Below are positions 35,181 through 44,501 of a stretch of 64,000 bases of DNA, in pieces. The notes under the pieces are model-generated. The model was not told the origin of the DNA. It was given only the letters and a program-made list of their open reading frames with translations, and did no database searches. A program made the translations under genes and the position numbers. The number at the start of each line of letters is the position of its first letter. The first letter of the stretch is position 1. Location: contig CBDDKR010000001.1 of assembly GCA_965230345.1 (NCBI GenBank), positions 1,054,001 through 1,118,000 of the forward strand, in the 5' to 3' direction. Source of the stretch: JADKBO01 sp965230345. GTDB lineage: Bacteria; Bacteroidota; Bacteroidia; Chitinophagales; Saprospiraceae.

Positions 35181-37808
35181 TTACAGGTCTGATAAAACTT
35201 TTTTTGCTTCCTCTAATGCTGAATCCAAACCAGAAGCATCACTTCCTCCAGCTGTTGCAAAAAAGGCTTGTCCACCTCCCCCACCTTTGATAAATGAGGA
35301 TAGGTTTTTAACCATTTTACCTGCATGAATTTTGTCCGTTAAATCTTCCGATAAAGCTACCATCAATTGAGGTTTGTTGTTCGATTCCAAACCAAAGATA
35401 ATTGCAGTATTGTTTGAAGCATTTTGAAGAATACTATACGCTAAGTTTTTAGCACTTTTAGAATCTACATCTTCCAATCTTGCTATGATGGCTTTGAAAT
35501 CATTAAATTCTATTGCTCGTTTTTCCAAGTCGGCTTTAATGGAAAGAGCTGCTTTGGATTTTAACCTTTCGATTTGCTGACTCAAAGTTTTATGCTCTTC
35601 TTGTAGCGTTTTTATGCTGCCAACTGTATTCTTTGGAGTCTTAAATAATGCTTTTATTTCTTTTAGCTCATTTAACTTTTGCTCAATATATCTTTCAGCT
35701 TCGATAGATGTTACGGCTTCTAAACGACGAACTCCAGCAGCTACGGCTCCTTCAGATGTGATTTTAAATTGGCCAATCTGTCCAGTAGCTTTTACATGAC
35801 ATCCACCGCAAAGTTCACTACTAAAACTAGAGTCAAAGGTAATCATTCGTACTTTGTCTCCATATTTTTCTCCGAAAAGCATCATGGCGCCAGCACTCTT
35901 AGCTTCTTCTAAGGAAATGCTTCTTTGTTCGTTGAGAACTATGTTCGCTCTAATCTTTTGATTGACCAATTGCTCAACTTGTGTAATTTGTTCATCTGTG
36001 ATTTTCTGAAAATGCGAAATGTCAAATCTAAGTCCCTCTGGCTTAACCAATGATCCTTTTTGTTGAACATGGTCACCCAAAACTTCTCTCAACGCTGCAT
36101 GCAGTAAGTGTGTCGCACTGTGATTATTTTCTGTTAACCTCCTTGCATCTTGATTAACTTCTGCTCGGACACTTTTACTTAGATCAGATGGTAGTTTGGA
36201 TGTGTAATGGATTATTAAATCATTTTCTTTTTTTGTATCAAATACAGGAATGATTTCTTCGTCGAAAGATAAAATTCCTTTATCACCAACTTGTCCACCA
36301 CCTTCTGCATAAAATGGTGTTTTGTTCAGGACTATTTGATAAAGTGTTTTTCCTTTTTGATTGATTTCACGCCATGACAACACTTTAGCTTGATCAACAG
36401 TTAATTGGTCATATCCAACAAAATCAACATCGATTCCTTCATGTACAATATTCCAATCTCCTGTATCTCTTTGAGCATCTTTTCTTCCACGCTCTTTTTG
36501 CTGTTCTAGTGCAATAGTGAAGCCATCTTCATCAATTTGCAATGATTTTTCGGCTGCAATTAATCTGGTCAAGTCAATTGGGAAACCATAAGTGTCATAT
36601 AATTCAAATGCATCTTTTCCTGAAATGACACCTTGGGTAGGTTGTATGTTCTCAAGCCTTTTTAGTCCACTATTGAGTGTTCTAAGGAATGATTTCTCCT
36701 CTTCCAATATAACTTTTTCAATAAAATCCTTTTGTGCAAACAATTCAGGAAATACATCTTTGAATGCTGTTGATAATGGGTCCACAAGTTTGTACATCAT
36801 AGGACTCTCTTGATTAAGAAAACTATAATTATACCGAACCGCTCTTCTTAGAATTCTTCGAATAACATATCCTGCACCTGAATTGCTGGGTAATTCACCA
36901 TCGGCAATGGTAAATGAAACTGCTCTGATGTGATCTACAGCCACCCGCATTGCGATATCAGTCATGGATGAATCATCATATTTTCCTGTATATTCTATTC
37001 CAGAAAATTGTTCTACTTTTCGAATGAATGGCGCAAAAACATCTGTATCATAATTCGATGTTTTTCCTTGTAGAGCCATACATAATCTTTCAAAGCCCAT
37101 TCCTGTGTCAATATGTTTGGCAGGTAATTCTTCTAGTTTACCATTCGCTTTTCTATTGAACTGCATGAATACAAGGTTCCAAATTTCTATGACAAATGGA
37201 TCATCTTGATTCACTAAGGTTCTTCCTGGTATCATTGATCTATCTTCATCTGATCGCATATCATAATGAAGTTCTGAACAAGGACCACAAGGTCCAGTAT
37301 CGCCCATTTCCCAAAAATTGTCTTTTTTACTGCTGTATAAAATTCTATCTTCAGGTAAAAACTTCTTCCATTCGTCAAAGGCTTCTTTATCCTCTTGAAG
37401 TCCGTCTTCTTTATCTCCTTCAAAAACAGTAGCGTACAATCTGGTTGGATCCAATTTGTAAACTTCTACCAAAAGTTCCCATGCCCACTTAATTGCTTCA
37501 CTTTTGAAATAATCGCCAACAGACCAATTGCCTAACATTTCAAACATGGTATGATGATAAGAATCTCTCCCGACTTCCTCCAAATCATTATGTTTGCCAG
37601 AGACCCTTAAACACTTTTGTGTATCTGCGATTCTTTTGTACTCAGCTTCTTTATATCCCATGAATAAATCCTTAAATTGATTCATCCCTGCATTGGTAAA
37701 CATCAAAGTAGGATCGTCTTTAAGAACAATAGGAGCTGATTGAACAATCTTATGTTTCTTATCCTCAAAAAAGTCAAAAAATTTCTGTCGAATCTCGTTA
37801 GCTTTCAT
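35181..37808 (-). CDS. alaS: Alanyl-tRNA synthetase
   Basis: Charges tRNA-Ala and edits mis-acylated Ser/Gly. The 875-residue protein has the class II core start (MKANEIRQKFFDFFEDKKHKIVQS, SAPIVLKDDPTLMFTNAGM), DTGMGFERL, the editing-domain zinc motif HSATHLLHAAL with C.GCH further on (SSELCGGCHVKATGQI), and the C-terminal C-Ala domain with GGGGGQAFFATAGG. It is divergent from an M23 peptidase gene, an arrangement common in Bacteroidota. A TACTTTTG lies about 209 bp upstream, implying a long leader. Confidence 0.98.
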   Translation of the reverse strand: MKANEIRQKFFDFFEDKKHKIVQSAPIVLKDDPTLMFTNAGMNQFKDLFMGYKEAEYKRIADTQKCLRVSGKHNDLEEVGRDSYHHTMFEMLGNWSVGDYFKSEAIKWAWELLVEVYKLDPTRLYATVFEGDKEDGLQEDKEAFDEWKKFLPEDRILYSSKKDNFWEMGDTGPCGPCSELHYDMRSDEDRSMIPGRTLVNQDDPFVIEIWNLVFMQFNRKANGKLEELPAKHIDTGMGFERLCMALQGKTSNYDTDVFAPFIRKVEQFSGIEYTGKYDDSSMTDIAMRVAVDHIRAVSFTIADGELPSNSGAGYVIRRILRRAVRYNYSFLNQESPMMYKLVDPLSTAFKDVFPELFAQKDFIEKVILEEEKSFLRTLNSGLKRLENIQPTQGVISGKDAFELYDTYGFPIDLTRLIAAEKSLQIDEDGFTIALEQQKERGRKDAQRDTGDWNIVHEGIDVDFVGYDQLTVDQAKVLSWREINQKGKTLYQIVLNKTPFYAEGGGQVGDKGILSFDEEIIPVFDTKKENDLIIHYTSKLPSDLSKSVRAEVNQDARRLTENNHSATHLLHAALREVLGDHVQQKGSLVKPEGLRFDISHFQKITDEQITQVEQLVNQKIRANIVLNEQRSISLEEAKSAGAMMLFGEKYGDKVRMITFDSSFSSELCGGCHVKATGQIGQFKITSEGAVAAGVRRLEAVTSIEAERYIEQKLNELKEIKALFKTPKNTVGSIKTLQEEHKTLSQQIERLKSKAALSIKADLEKRAIEFNDFKAIIARLEDVDSKSAKNLAYSILQNASNNTAIIFGLESNNKPQLMVALSEDLTDKIHAGKMVKNLSSFIKGGGGGQAFFATAGGSDASGLDSALEEAKKVLSDL

Positions 37809-38016
37809 TTCTAATTTTGATTAAAATTTACATTTGCTTTGGATTATTAATGACTAAATATGTAAGTCTCTCAAATTAAAGCAAGTATCAATTAAATAAA
37901 ACTATATATAAAATATTTAAATAAAATCAGTTAAAATTTTGGCGAAAGGAAAAAGCATTTTAAATTTGTCGCCGTCACTTCCCCCTATAATGATTCTATA
38001 ATCAATATAAAGTGTG

Positions 38017-38024
38017 CAAAAGTA
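38017..38024 (-). promoter_or_regulatory. Possible -7 element (TACTTTTG) of alaS
   Basis: Exact TAnnTTTG on the minus strand, about 209 bp before the alaS start. The leader would contain a GGCGA/TCGCC stem (37941-37945 with 37969-37973). No better candidate lies closer. Confidence 0.4.
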
Positions 38025-38055
38025 GTCAATTTTTTAATGAAGCATAACTTATTTT

Positions 38056-39038
38056 ATGGGAAAGCATAAATACGTGTACAATGAGAAAACCCTAAGATAT
38101 GAAAAGTACAAAACCTCTTGGAAACAACGAATTGTAACCTCTATTACAAGTATTACACTTGTATTAGGAACTTCAGCTATAATTGTTCTTGTAGCGGGCA
38201 AATTCTTCCAAATTCTAAAGAAAAAGCACAAGCCCTCGAAATCGATCAGTTGAAATACCACTTGTCGACTATCAATAAGGATATTAATGCTCTGGCAGGT
38301 AACCTTAATGAAATTCATAACAAGGATAATTCTGTTCACAGAATGATATTTAATATGCCAGAAATGGACTCTTCAATATGGGAGGCAGGTACAGGTGGTA
38401 GTGAAACGTATAGTTATTTAAATGGTTTTGGTGTAACTGGAGAAGAGATTAAAAGCACCTTAAGAAAGGTTGATAATCTGAAAGTAAAATTGTCCTTACA
38501 ACAAAAGTCATTGGATACATTGTATGAAATGGCTATAAAAAGAGAGGAAAGACTTACTTCTATCCCATCTATTAAACCAGTTCAGGAGAGTAAGTTGAAG
38601 CGGAAGGTTAAACACTTATCTGGCTTTGGAATTCGACTTCATCCAGTTCATAAAGTAAAGAAGTTTCACAAAGGAATAGATTTTACAGCTCCTAGGGGTA
38701 CTGCGATACAAGCTACCGGAAATGGTAAGATTGTAGAAGTGAAAAAAGGTAAAAAAGGATATGGTAATAAGGTGGTAATTGATCATGGATTTGGATTTAA
38801 GTCACTTTATGCTCATATGCAGACCATTGATGTGAAGAAAGGTCAAAAGGTAGTAAAAGGACAGAAGATTGGTACTGTGGGTTCAACAGGAACATCAACT
38901 GCTCCTCACTTACACTACGAAGTGTGGATCAATGGAAAGGCGGTAAACCCTATCGATTATGTATTGGATGGTTTGTCCGCAACGGAATATGAAGAAGTAG
39001 TGAAAATGGCTTCACAAGAGAATCAATCTTGGGATTAA
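38056..39038 (+). pseudogene. M23 family metallopeptidase, interrupted by a -1 frameshift (mutation or sequencing error)
   Basis: The family's N terminus (MGKHKYVYNEKTLRYEKYK, then a TM helix ending LVAGKFF) is read in one frame from 38056. The rest (NSKEKAQALEIDQLKYHLS onward, coiled coil, then the LytM/M23 domain) is in another frame until 39038. Adding one C at the CC of 38208-38209 restores GKFFPNSKEK. The peptidase domain keeps its zinc motifs (HKGIDF and HLHYE) with GNKVVIDHG between, so it would cleave peptidoglycan peptides. Divergent from alaS, as usual in the phylum. As written the gene is broken; a C-tract sequencing error is equally likely. Confidence 0.8.
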
Positions 39039-39063
39039 GTCATTAAAATAAATAAGAAATATT

Positions 39064-39103
39064 AAATCTCATTCAAGTTGTCTTGGATGAGATTTTGTTT
39101 TAG
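39064..39103 (+). terminator. Terminator after the M23 peptidase gene
   Basis: Stem AAATCTCATTCAAG/CTTGGATGAGATTT (39064-39077 with 39082-39095; one G-U pair), loop TTGT, followed by TGTTTT. Confidence 0.75.
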
Positions 39104-39150
39104 AAGTGATGGATTCATTTCGACTTTTAGAATTATAAAAACTGTATAAA

Positions 39151-40416
39151 ATGATGAACTTTCGTCAAGGATTTAATTTAAGGGTTGCACAATTTTGGAT
39201 TTTGTCCATTTTGCTGTTATCATCTTGCTCTACCATTAAAATTCCAGGTGATGATCCTATGGGACAGTTAACCGCAGATTTGTCTTTTCTGGCTTCAGAC
39301 TATATGGAGGGAAGAGAGACAGGGACAGAAGGAGAAAAAAAAGCAGCTGAGTATATTGTTAAGCGATACAAAGAGATTGGACTTAAGCCTTTAGGTGATC
39401 AGGGGACGTATATGCAAAACTATACTAGAAAAATTAAAATGAATCCGCATGCTGAAGTACCATCAGCAAATGATCCAACAATTTCTGGTAATAATTTAGT
39501 AGGATTTGTGGATAATGGTTCAGATCAAATTGTAGTACTTGGTGCTCATTATGATCATTTAGGTTATGGTGGTGAAGGGTCTTTGTATACGGGACCCGAA
39601 GAAATTCATAATGGAGCTGATGATAATGCAAGTGGTGTTTCTGCATTGTTATATTTGGCAGAAATGTTACATGATAATCCTAAAGCGAAAAAGTATGATT
39701 ATTTATTTCTTGCCTTTTCAGGAGAAGAGAAAGGTTTATGGGGAAGTAATTATTATGTAAATCATCCAACTGTAGATATGAAGGAAGTGGTCTATATGAT
39801 TAACATGGATATGGTTGGTAGATTAAATGATAAACGCGTTTTGGCTGTCGGAGGAACAGGGACTTCTCCAATTTGGAACAAATACTTAGATAAGTTGAAC
39901 AAAGGTTTTAAATTGAAGAAATCTGAATCGGGCATTGGACCTTCTGATCATACATCTTTTTACCTTAAGGATAAACCTGTGTTGTTTTTCTTTACGGGCC
40001 AACACAAAGATTATCATAAACCAACAGATGATATTGAGCATATCAATTTCTTGGGGTTAAGAGACATTTCTCAATACATATATCGAATCGTAATCAAATC
40101 TCAAAAAAGTGATTCAATTCCGTTTACTAAAACGAAGGAAGAGAAAAATGATACCCCAAATTTCAATGTCACCCTTGGAGTCATGCCTGATTATCTATAT
40201 GATGGTAAGGGCATGAGGATTGATGGAGTTCGTGAAGGTAAAACGGCAGATAAACACGGCATTCTACAGGGTGATATCGTTTTGAAAATGGGTGATATTG
40301 ATGTTTATGATATGAAATCTTATATGAAAGCATTGGGTGTTTACAAACCAGGAGATACGATAGATGTCGTGGTTAAAAGAGAGGATAAAACGATAACAAA
40401 GAAAGTTACATTCTAA
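39151..40416 (+). CDS. M28 family metallopeptidase lipoprotein with PDZ domain
   Basis: The 421-residue protein has a lipoprotein signal peptide (lipobox LSSC, Cys26), an M28 aminopeptidase domain with metal ligands in GAHYDHLG (His133), HNGADDNASG (Asp157), FSGEEKGLWGS (catalytic Glu192 region), NMDMVGRL and SDHTSFY, and a C-terminal PDZ domain (about 335-421; VREGKTADKHGILQGDIVLKMG). It probably trims peptides in the periplasm or at the outer membrane. It is followed after 2 bp by a small membrane protein gene, probably co-transcribed. Confidence 0.93.
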   Translation: MMNFRQGFNLRVAQFWILSILLLSSCSTIKIPGDDPMGQLTADLSFLASDYMEGRETGTEGEKKAAEYIVKRYKEIGLKPLGDQGTYMQNYTRKIKMNPHAEVPSANDPTISGNNLVGFVDNGSDQIVVLGAHYDHLGYGGEGSLYTGPEEIHNGADDNASGVSALLYLAEMLHDNPKAKKYDYLFLAFSGEEKGLWGSNYYVNHPTVDMKEVVYMINMDMVGRLNDKRVLAVGGTGTSPIWNKYLDKLNKGFKLKKSESGIGPSDHTSFYLKDKPVLFFFTGQHKDYHKPTDDIEHINFLGLRDISQYIYRIVIKSQKSDSIPFTKTKEEKNDTPNFNVTLGVMPDYLYDGKGMRIDGVREGKTADKHGILQGDIVLKMGDIDVYDMKSYMKALGVYKPGDTIDVVVKREDKTITKKVTF

Positions 40417-40418
40417 AT

Positions 40419-40907
40419 ATGAGTATCCTCTTCCGAGAAACCCAGAAATTTAATATCCTTTGGGGATATTTAATATTCTTTTTAGTGTGTTTAATCAATG
40501 CAATAATGGCTTATAAAGGGGCGATTACAAGTGTAACTAACGTTATTGTTACATTAATCCCTGCAGTGCTCATTCTAATTCTCTTTGAATGGGCAAAATT
40601 GGAAACTTTATATTTTGCTGATCGTGTAGAAATACGTTTTAAACCATTAAAGTCAAAAGAAGTAGTTGTCTTTTGGAAGGATGTGAAGTCTATGCAAATA
40701 TACAAATGCAAACCTCTAAGAGAGTTTGGTGGATGGGGAATACGAAAGTCTTTCTCTTCCACAGCTTACTTGACAAGAGGTAAAACTGGTTTGGATATGA
40801 ATCTTCATGAGAAAGACAAGCGGATCTTTATTGGTACCCAAAAGGAAGAAGAATTACTTAAAGTATTAAAGGGTAATCCAAAAACAAAAGGCTTATTGAC
40901 GTTCTAG
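40419..40907 (+). CDS. Small membrane protein with PH-like domain, function unknown
   Basis: The 162-residue protein has two TM helices (about 12-34 and 42-60) and a soluble C-terminal half rich in beta strands (VEIRFKPLKSKEVVVFWKDVKSMQIY, FIGTQKEEELLKVLKG) like bacterial PH domains. It begins 2 bp after the M28 gene. Role unknown; the PH assignment is a fold guess. Confidence 0.7.
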   Translation: MSILFRETQKFNILWGYLIFFLVCLINAIMAYKGAITSVTNVIVTLIPAVLILILFEWAKLETLYFADRVEIRFKPLKSKEVVVFWKDVKSMQIYKCKPLREFGGWGIRKSFSSTAYLTRGKTGLDMNLHEKDKRIFIGTQKEEELLKVLKGNPKTKGLLTF

Positions 40908-40913
40908 TAGGGA

Positions 40914-42110
40914 TTAATTAGGAGTAACGGGAAGCGAAATGTAGCCTTTATATTGATTGTCAGAATCAAATTCTACGTTTGAATAATCTTTTATAATGTT
41001 ATAGACCGTGTCTCTTTCGAGTGGTGTTCGGTCTACCCTTTTGATCATTTTAACCAATTGTTCAGTAGAAAGTGCTGGATTCTGTTCTTCTGATCCCGCC
41101 ATAGAATAAATTTTAGTGGTATCATCGATGGTACCATCAATATCATTAACACCAAAAGCTAAACTCATTTGTGCCACCTCTTTACTAATCATTGGCCAAT
41201 ATGCTTTTATGTGTTCAAAGTTGTCAAGATAAATTCTTGATATGGCATAATTTTTCAAATCTTCTATCACCGAAACTTCATCTAAGTGAGACATTTCATT
41301 TTCCTTATTTCTAAATTTTAAAGGAATAAAGGTTTGGAATCCTCCAGTTTCGTCTTGTAAATCCCGTAACCTATTCAAGTGGTCAATACGGTGTTCGAAG
41401 GATTCGATATGACCATATAACATGGTGGCATTACTCCTCATGCCAAGGTTGTGCCATATTCTATGAATGTCCAACCACTGATTACTACTACACTTACCTC
41501 CAGCAATTTTATCTCTAATGTCTTCATCAAAGATTTCAGCACCTCCACCTGGCATCGAGTCCAATCCAGCTGCTTTCATTTGTGCCATTCCTTCTTCGTA
41601 GGAAATCTTGGCTTTTTTAAATATGTAATGATATTCTACAGGTGTAAGTGCTTTTATATGTAATTCTGGTCGATGGGCTTTTATTTGTTTATAGAGTTCT
41701 GTATAAAACTCAAAGTCATACTGAGGTAATACTCCGCCGACGATGTGAACTTCGGTAACAGGTTGCCCATCATAAGCTTTTACCATATCCATTACTTCAT
41801 CTAATGTGTACTCCCACCCTTCTTCTCTTTTCTTAATTCTCCTACTATAGCTGCAGAACGTGCAAGTGTATAGGCAAATATTGGTAGGTTCTACATGAAA
41901 GTTTCGATTGAAATATGTTTTATTTCCATGCTTTTCTTCTCTAATATGGTTGGCCAAAGAGCCGAGGTAAGACAATGTACCTTCTTCAAATAATTTAATT
42001 CCGTCTGAAGTATTAAGCCTCTCCCTGTTCTTAACCTTTAGGGCTATATCTCTTAAGGCTGGAGACAAGGAATGATCATTTATTAGAATATTCAAATTTG
42101 ACATGTTCAC
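40914..42110 (-). CDS. mqnE: Aminofutalosine synthase
   Basis: Radical-SAM enzyme that joins 3-(1-carboxyvinyloxy)benzoate to SAM to give aminofutalosine in the futalosine route to menaquinone. The 398-residue protein has the cluster motif CLYTCTFC (Cys79, Cys83, Cys86), EVHIVGGVLP, and MPGGGAEIFDEDIR, a signature of MqnE/MqnC. MqnC is the closest alternative, but the N-terminal pattern and length fit MqnE better. A TAATTTTG promoter is 51 bp upstream. The other mqn genes are not in this window. Confidence 0.9.
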   Translation of the reverse strand: MNMSNLNILINDHSLSPALRDIALKVKNRERLNTSDGIKLFEEGTLSYLGSLANHIREEKHGNKTYFNRNFHVEPTNICLYTCTFCSYSRRIKKREEGWEYTLDEVMDMVKAYDGQPVTEVHIVGGVLPQYDFEFYTELYKQIKAHRPELHIKALTPVEYHYIFKKAKISYEEGMAQMKAAGLDSMPGGGAEIFDEDIRDKIAGGKCSSNQWLDIHRIWHNLGMRSNATMLYGHIESFEHRIDHLNRLRDLQDETGGFQTFIPLKFRNKENEMSHLDEVSVIEDLKNYAISRIYLDNFEHIKAYWPMISKEVAQMSLAFGVNDIDGTIDDTTKIYSMAGSEEQNPALSTEQLVKMIKRVDRTPLERDTVYNIIKDYSNVEFDSDNQYKGYISLPVTPN

Positions 42111-42160
42111 CTACTTAGTATGACTTCTTAAAATAGTTTGATCCATAAATGTGGACTATG

Positions 42161-42168
42161 CAAAATTA
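42161..42168 (-). promoter_or_regulatory. -7 element (TAATTTTG) of mqnE
   Basis: Exact TAnnTTTG on the minus strand, 50 bp before the mqnE start. Confidence 0.5.
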
Positions 42169-42230
42169 CCAGAATACTTTAATAAAATAGAATCTTCAAT
42201 TTACATTTTACTGGAAATGTTTTATACAGT

Positions 42231-43082
42231 TTATTGAAAACATAAATCCATGTTTTTGTAATCTAACCTTAAATGGGTCAGATTTAAACTGGAAATACTA
42301 ATGATGCCATCAAGTTGCTGACCAATATTCTTACTTAGATTGCTTAAGTCCTTGACTAAATACCTAGATTGACCATGAAGTAGTCCATTGTTGGTAACAT
42401 CAATATAAGCAACTTGATTAACCTGAGATTGTGCAGACGCATCCACTATCTTTTTTTGACTTGAGATCAACTGTACATTTGATATGGATTGCAGAGACAA
42501 TTCATCTATTATATGAGCTGAGGCTCCTGAATCCAGTAAGAACGTATAACTGTTATTCTCTATTTGAATAGTAATCAAAGGCAATCCATCGACAATGTGG
42601 ATTTTTTTAGTGTTTTCGAGTTTTATGTTACTCCTTTCAGATGTAGTGGAAATTACTTTATTATCGTAATCAATAAAAAGCTTATCGGCAATCAATTGAC
42701 CACCTAATACTCCTACGATTTCTAATGATGTAAATTCTTTTAGAGTGTTGAGGTTAGTAAGAAAGGCCTGAAAATCATTAATTTTAATGTCGTCATTTAT
42801 GATCAATTGATCAATGCCAATAACTTCTGTTTCGGTCTCTCCGGATATTGTTATAAATTGTTTTTTCGAATCGCACTCTTCGCTTGAATACATTTGATCA
42901 AGTAATACACTGTTGGCACCAGTATCAAAAATGAATTTATTCGATTGACCAAATATGTCGGCTTCTATAATCATTAACCCATTAACGAGTTCAAACGGTA
43001 TGCCTATATTAGCATTTATAAAATTTATAGAACTAGTGGATAGTAGTAAAATTAATGTTAACACCTCTTTCATCTTCCGCAC
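42231..43082 (-). CDS. Retropepsin-like aspartyl protease, exported
   Basis: The 283-residue protein has an N-terminal signal sequence (about residues 8-24) and two aspartic protease signatures, FDTGANSVLLD (Asp53) and LLDSGASAHIID near residue 183, each starting a half with hydrophobic-hydrophobic-Gly strands (IVGVLGG, DGIISISSL). Two lobes in one chain suggest a pepsin-like bilobed enzyme built from retropepsin-type halves. Substrate unknown. A full promoter, TTG/TAACTTTG with 21-bp spacing, precedes it. Confidence 0.88.
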   Translation of the reverse strand: MRKMKEVLTLILLLSTSSINFINANIGIPFELVNGLMIIEADIFGQSNKFIFDTGANSVLLDQMYSSEECDSKKQFITISGETETEVIGIDQLIINDDIKINDFQAFLTNLNTLKEFTSLEIVGVLGGQLIADKLFIDYDNKVISTTSERSNIKLENTKKIHIVDGLPLITIQIENNSYTFLLDSGASAHIIDELSLQSISNVQLISSQKKIVDASAQSQVNQVAYIDVTNNGLLHGQSRYLVKDLSNLSKNIGQQLDGIISISSLNLTHLRLDYKNMDLCFQ

Positions 43083-43104
43083 ATTTAATAATATATAATA
43101 TACG

Positions 43105-43136
43105 CAAAGTTAACATAAAATTTACATTGAAGCAAG
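43105..43136 (-). promoter_or_regulatory. Promoter of the aspartyl protease gene (TTG / TAACTTTG)
   Basis: On the minus strand TTG at 43134-43136 and TAACTTTG at 43105-43112 with 21-bp spacing, 22 bp before the start codon. Confidence 0.6.
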
Positions 43137-43228
43137 TTTAGTTTCGATGAAATGCATATTATGCAGATTGTCTGAGTGTTATGTATTGTATTTTTCTTTT
43201 AAGTAGAGTTTTTATATTGAATTAGATT

Positions 43229-44308
43229 ATGTCAAGAATTGTAATTTTGGAGCCCTTTTATGGTGGATCTCATAAGCAATGGGCAGATGATTTTAAAAAA
43301 TACAGCAGTCATAAAATCGAAGTACTTTCTCTAAAGGCGCATAATTGGAAATGGAGAATGCATGGTGGTGCAATTTCACTAGCTGATAAATTTATAAGAC
43401 TTGATTATGAACCTGATTGGATTCTAGCAAGTGATATGATTGATTTGACCACGTTTCTAGCATTAACACGTAAAAAATCAAATAAGATAAAGACTGCTTT
43501 GTATTTTCATGAAAATCAATTGGCTTACCCTTGGAGTGCTGATGATACCGATTTAAAAAACGGACGTGATAATCATTACAAATTCATAAATTATGTATCA
43601 GCTTTATCCGCAGATGTATGTTACTTTAATTCAAAGTATAATATGTCAAGTTTTTTGAATAATCTTCCTCAGTTCCTAAGTCAATTTCCGGATAACCAGA
43701 ATAGAAACAGTGTTAATATCATAAAGAAAAAATGTAAAGTACTTCAATTGGGGTTAGACTTAAATGAATATAAAGGTTCGAAAATAGATCAGAGTGTGTC
43801 GAATAGGCCTGTTATCTTATGGAATCACCGATGGGAGTACGATAAAAATCCTCAGATGTTCTTCAATTCATTACAAAAGTTAAAATCAAAAGGATATGAG
43901 TTTAGTTTAGTCGTTCTTGGACAAGAATTAGCCAAGTCACCGCATATCTTTGAAAAAGCTAAAGAGAAATTTAAGGATGAAATTGTCCATTGGGGATTTT
44001 TAGAGCACAAAGAGGATTATTTTAAGTGGTTAGAAAGAAGTCATATATTACCCGTAACGTCAAATCAAGATTTCTTTGGTGGAAGTATAATTGAAGCAGT
44101 ATTTCATGGAGTTTACCCGATTTTACCCAATAGATTGGCTTATCCAGAGCATTTTTCTGATCCTTCCATATACTATAACTCTGAGCACGAACTACTGGAT
44201 AAATTGGAATGGGCCGTTCGCAACTATCTACATCTTCCTAATTACCGGGATCAGATAAAGCATTATGCATGGAAGTCTTGTATTGGTAAATATGATGCAC
44301 AATTTTAA
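43229..44308 (+). CDS. DUF3524 glycosyltransferase (tRNA-queuosine mannosyltransferase-like)
   Basis: The 359-residue protein matches the DUF3524/GTDC1 (QTMAN) family: ILEPFYGGSHKQWADDF at the start, the WKWRMHGGA motif, a YFHENQLAYPWS segment, and a GT4-like C-terminal half with ILWNHRWEYDKNP and the FFGGSIIEAVFHGVYPILP sugar-nucleotide binding region. The animal relative mannosylates queuosine in tRNA-Asp. Bacterial homologues may modify queuosine too, but this is inference; a general glycosyltransferase is the alternative. Confidence 0.85.
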   Translation: MSRIVILEPFYGGSHKQWADDFKKYSSHKIEVLSLKAHNWKWRMHGGAISLADKFIRLDYEPDWILASDMIDLTTFLALTRKKSNKIKTALYFHENQLAYPWSADDTDLKNGRDNHYKFINYVSALSADVCYFNSKYNMSSFLNNLPQFLSQFPDNQNRNSVNIIKKKCKVLQLGLDLNEYKGSKIDQSVSNRPVILWNHRWEYDKNPQMFFNSLQKLKSKGYEFSLVVLGQELAKSPHIFEKAKEKFKDEIVHWGFLEHKEDYFKWLERSHILPVTSNQDFFGGSIIEAVFHGVYPILPNRLAYPEHFSDPSIYYNSEHELLDKLEWAVRNYLHLPNYRDQIKHYAWKSCIGKYDAQF

Positions 44309-44501
44309 TAAGTTTAAAAAGATTGATACTATTTATATGATCTACGGTCTAATTCATATTTCTTCTTTCCAATCTCGATGACTTCGTTTAATTAGTTTTA
44401 TTTTTGCTGATCAAATTACATTTATGAAGTTATATGATGATAAATTCTATGTTTTATTTGAATAAATAACTTCTTTAAAACAGATCAGATCTTTACAATA
44501 T

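Noticed and set aside
38205..38225. Programmed -1 ribosomal frameshift at the AAAGAAAAAG run in the M23 gene
   Set aside because: The conserved NSKEK residues encoded in the second frame lie upstream of that run, so the shift must occur earlier, at the CC of 38208-38209, which is not a slippery site.
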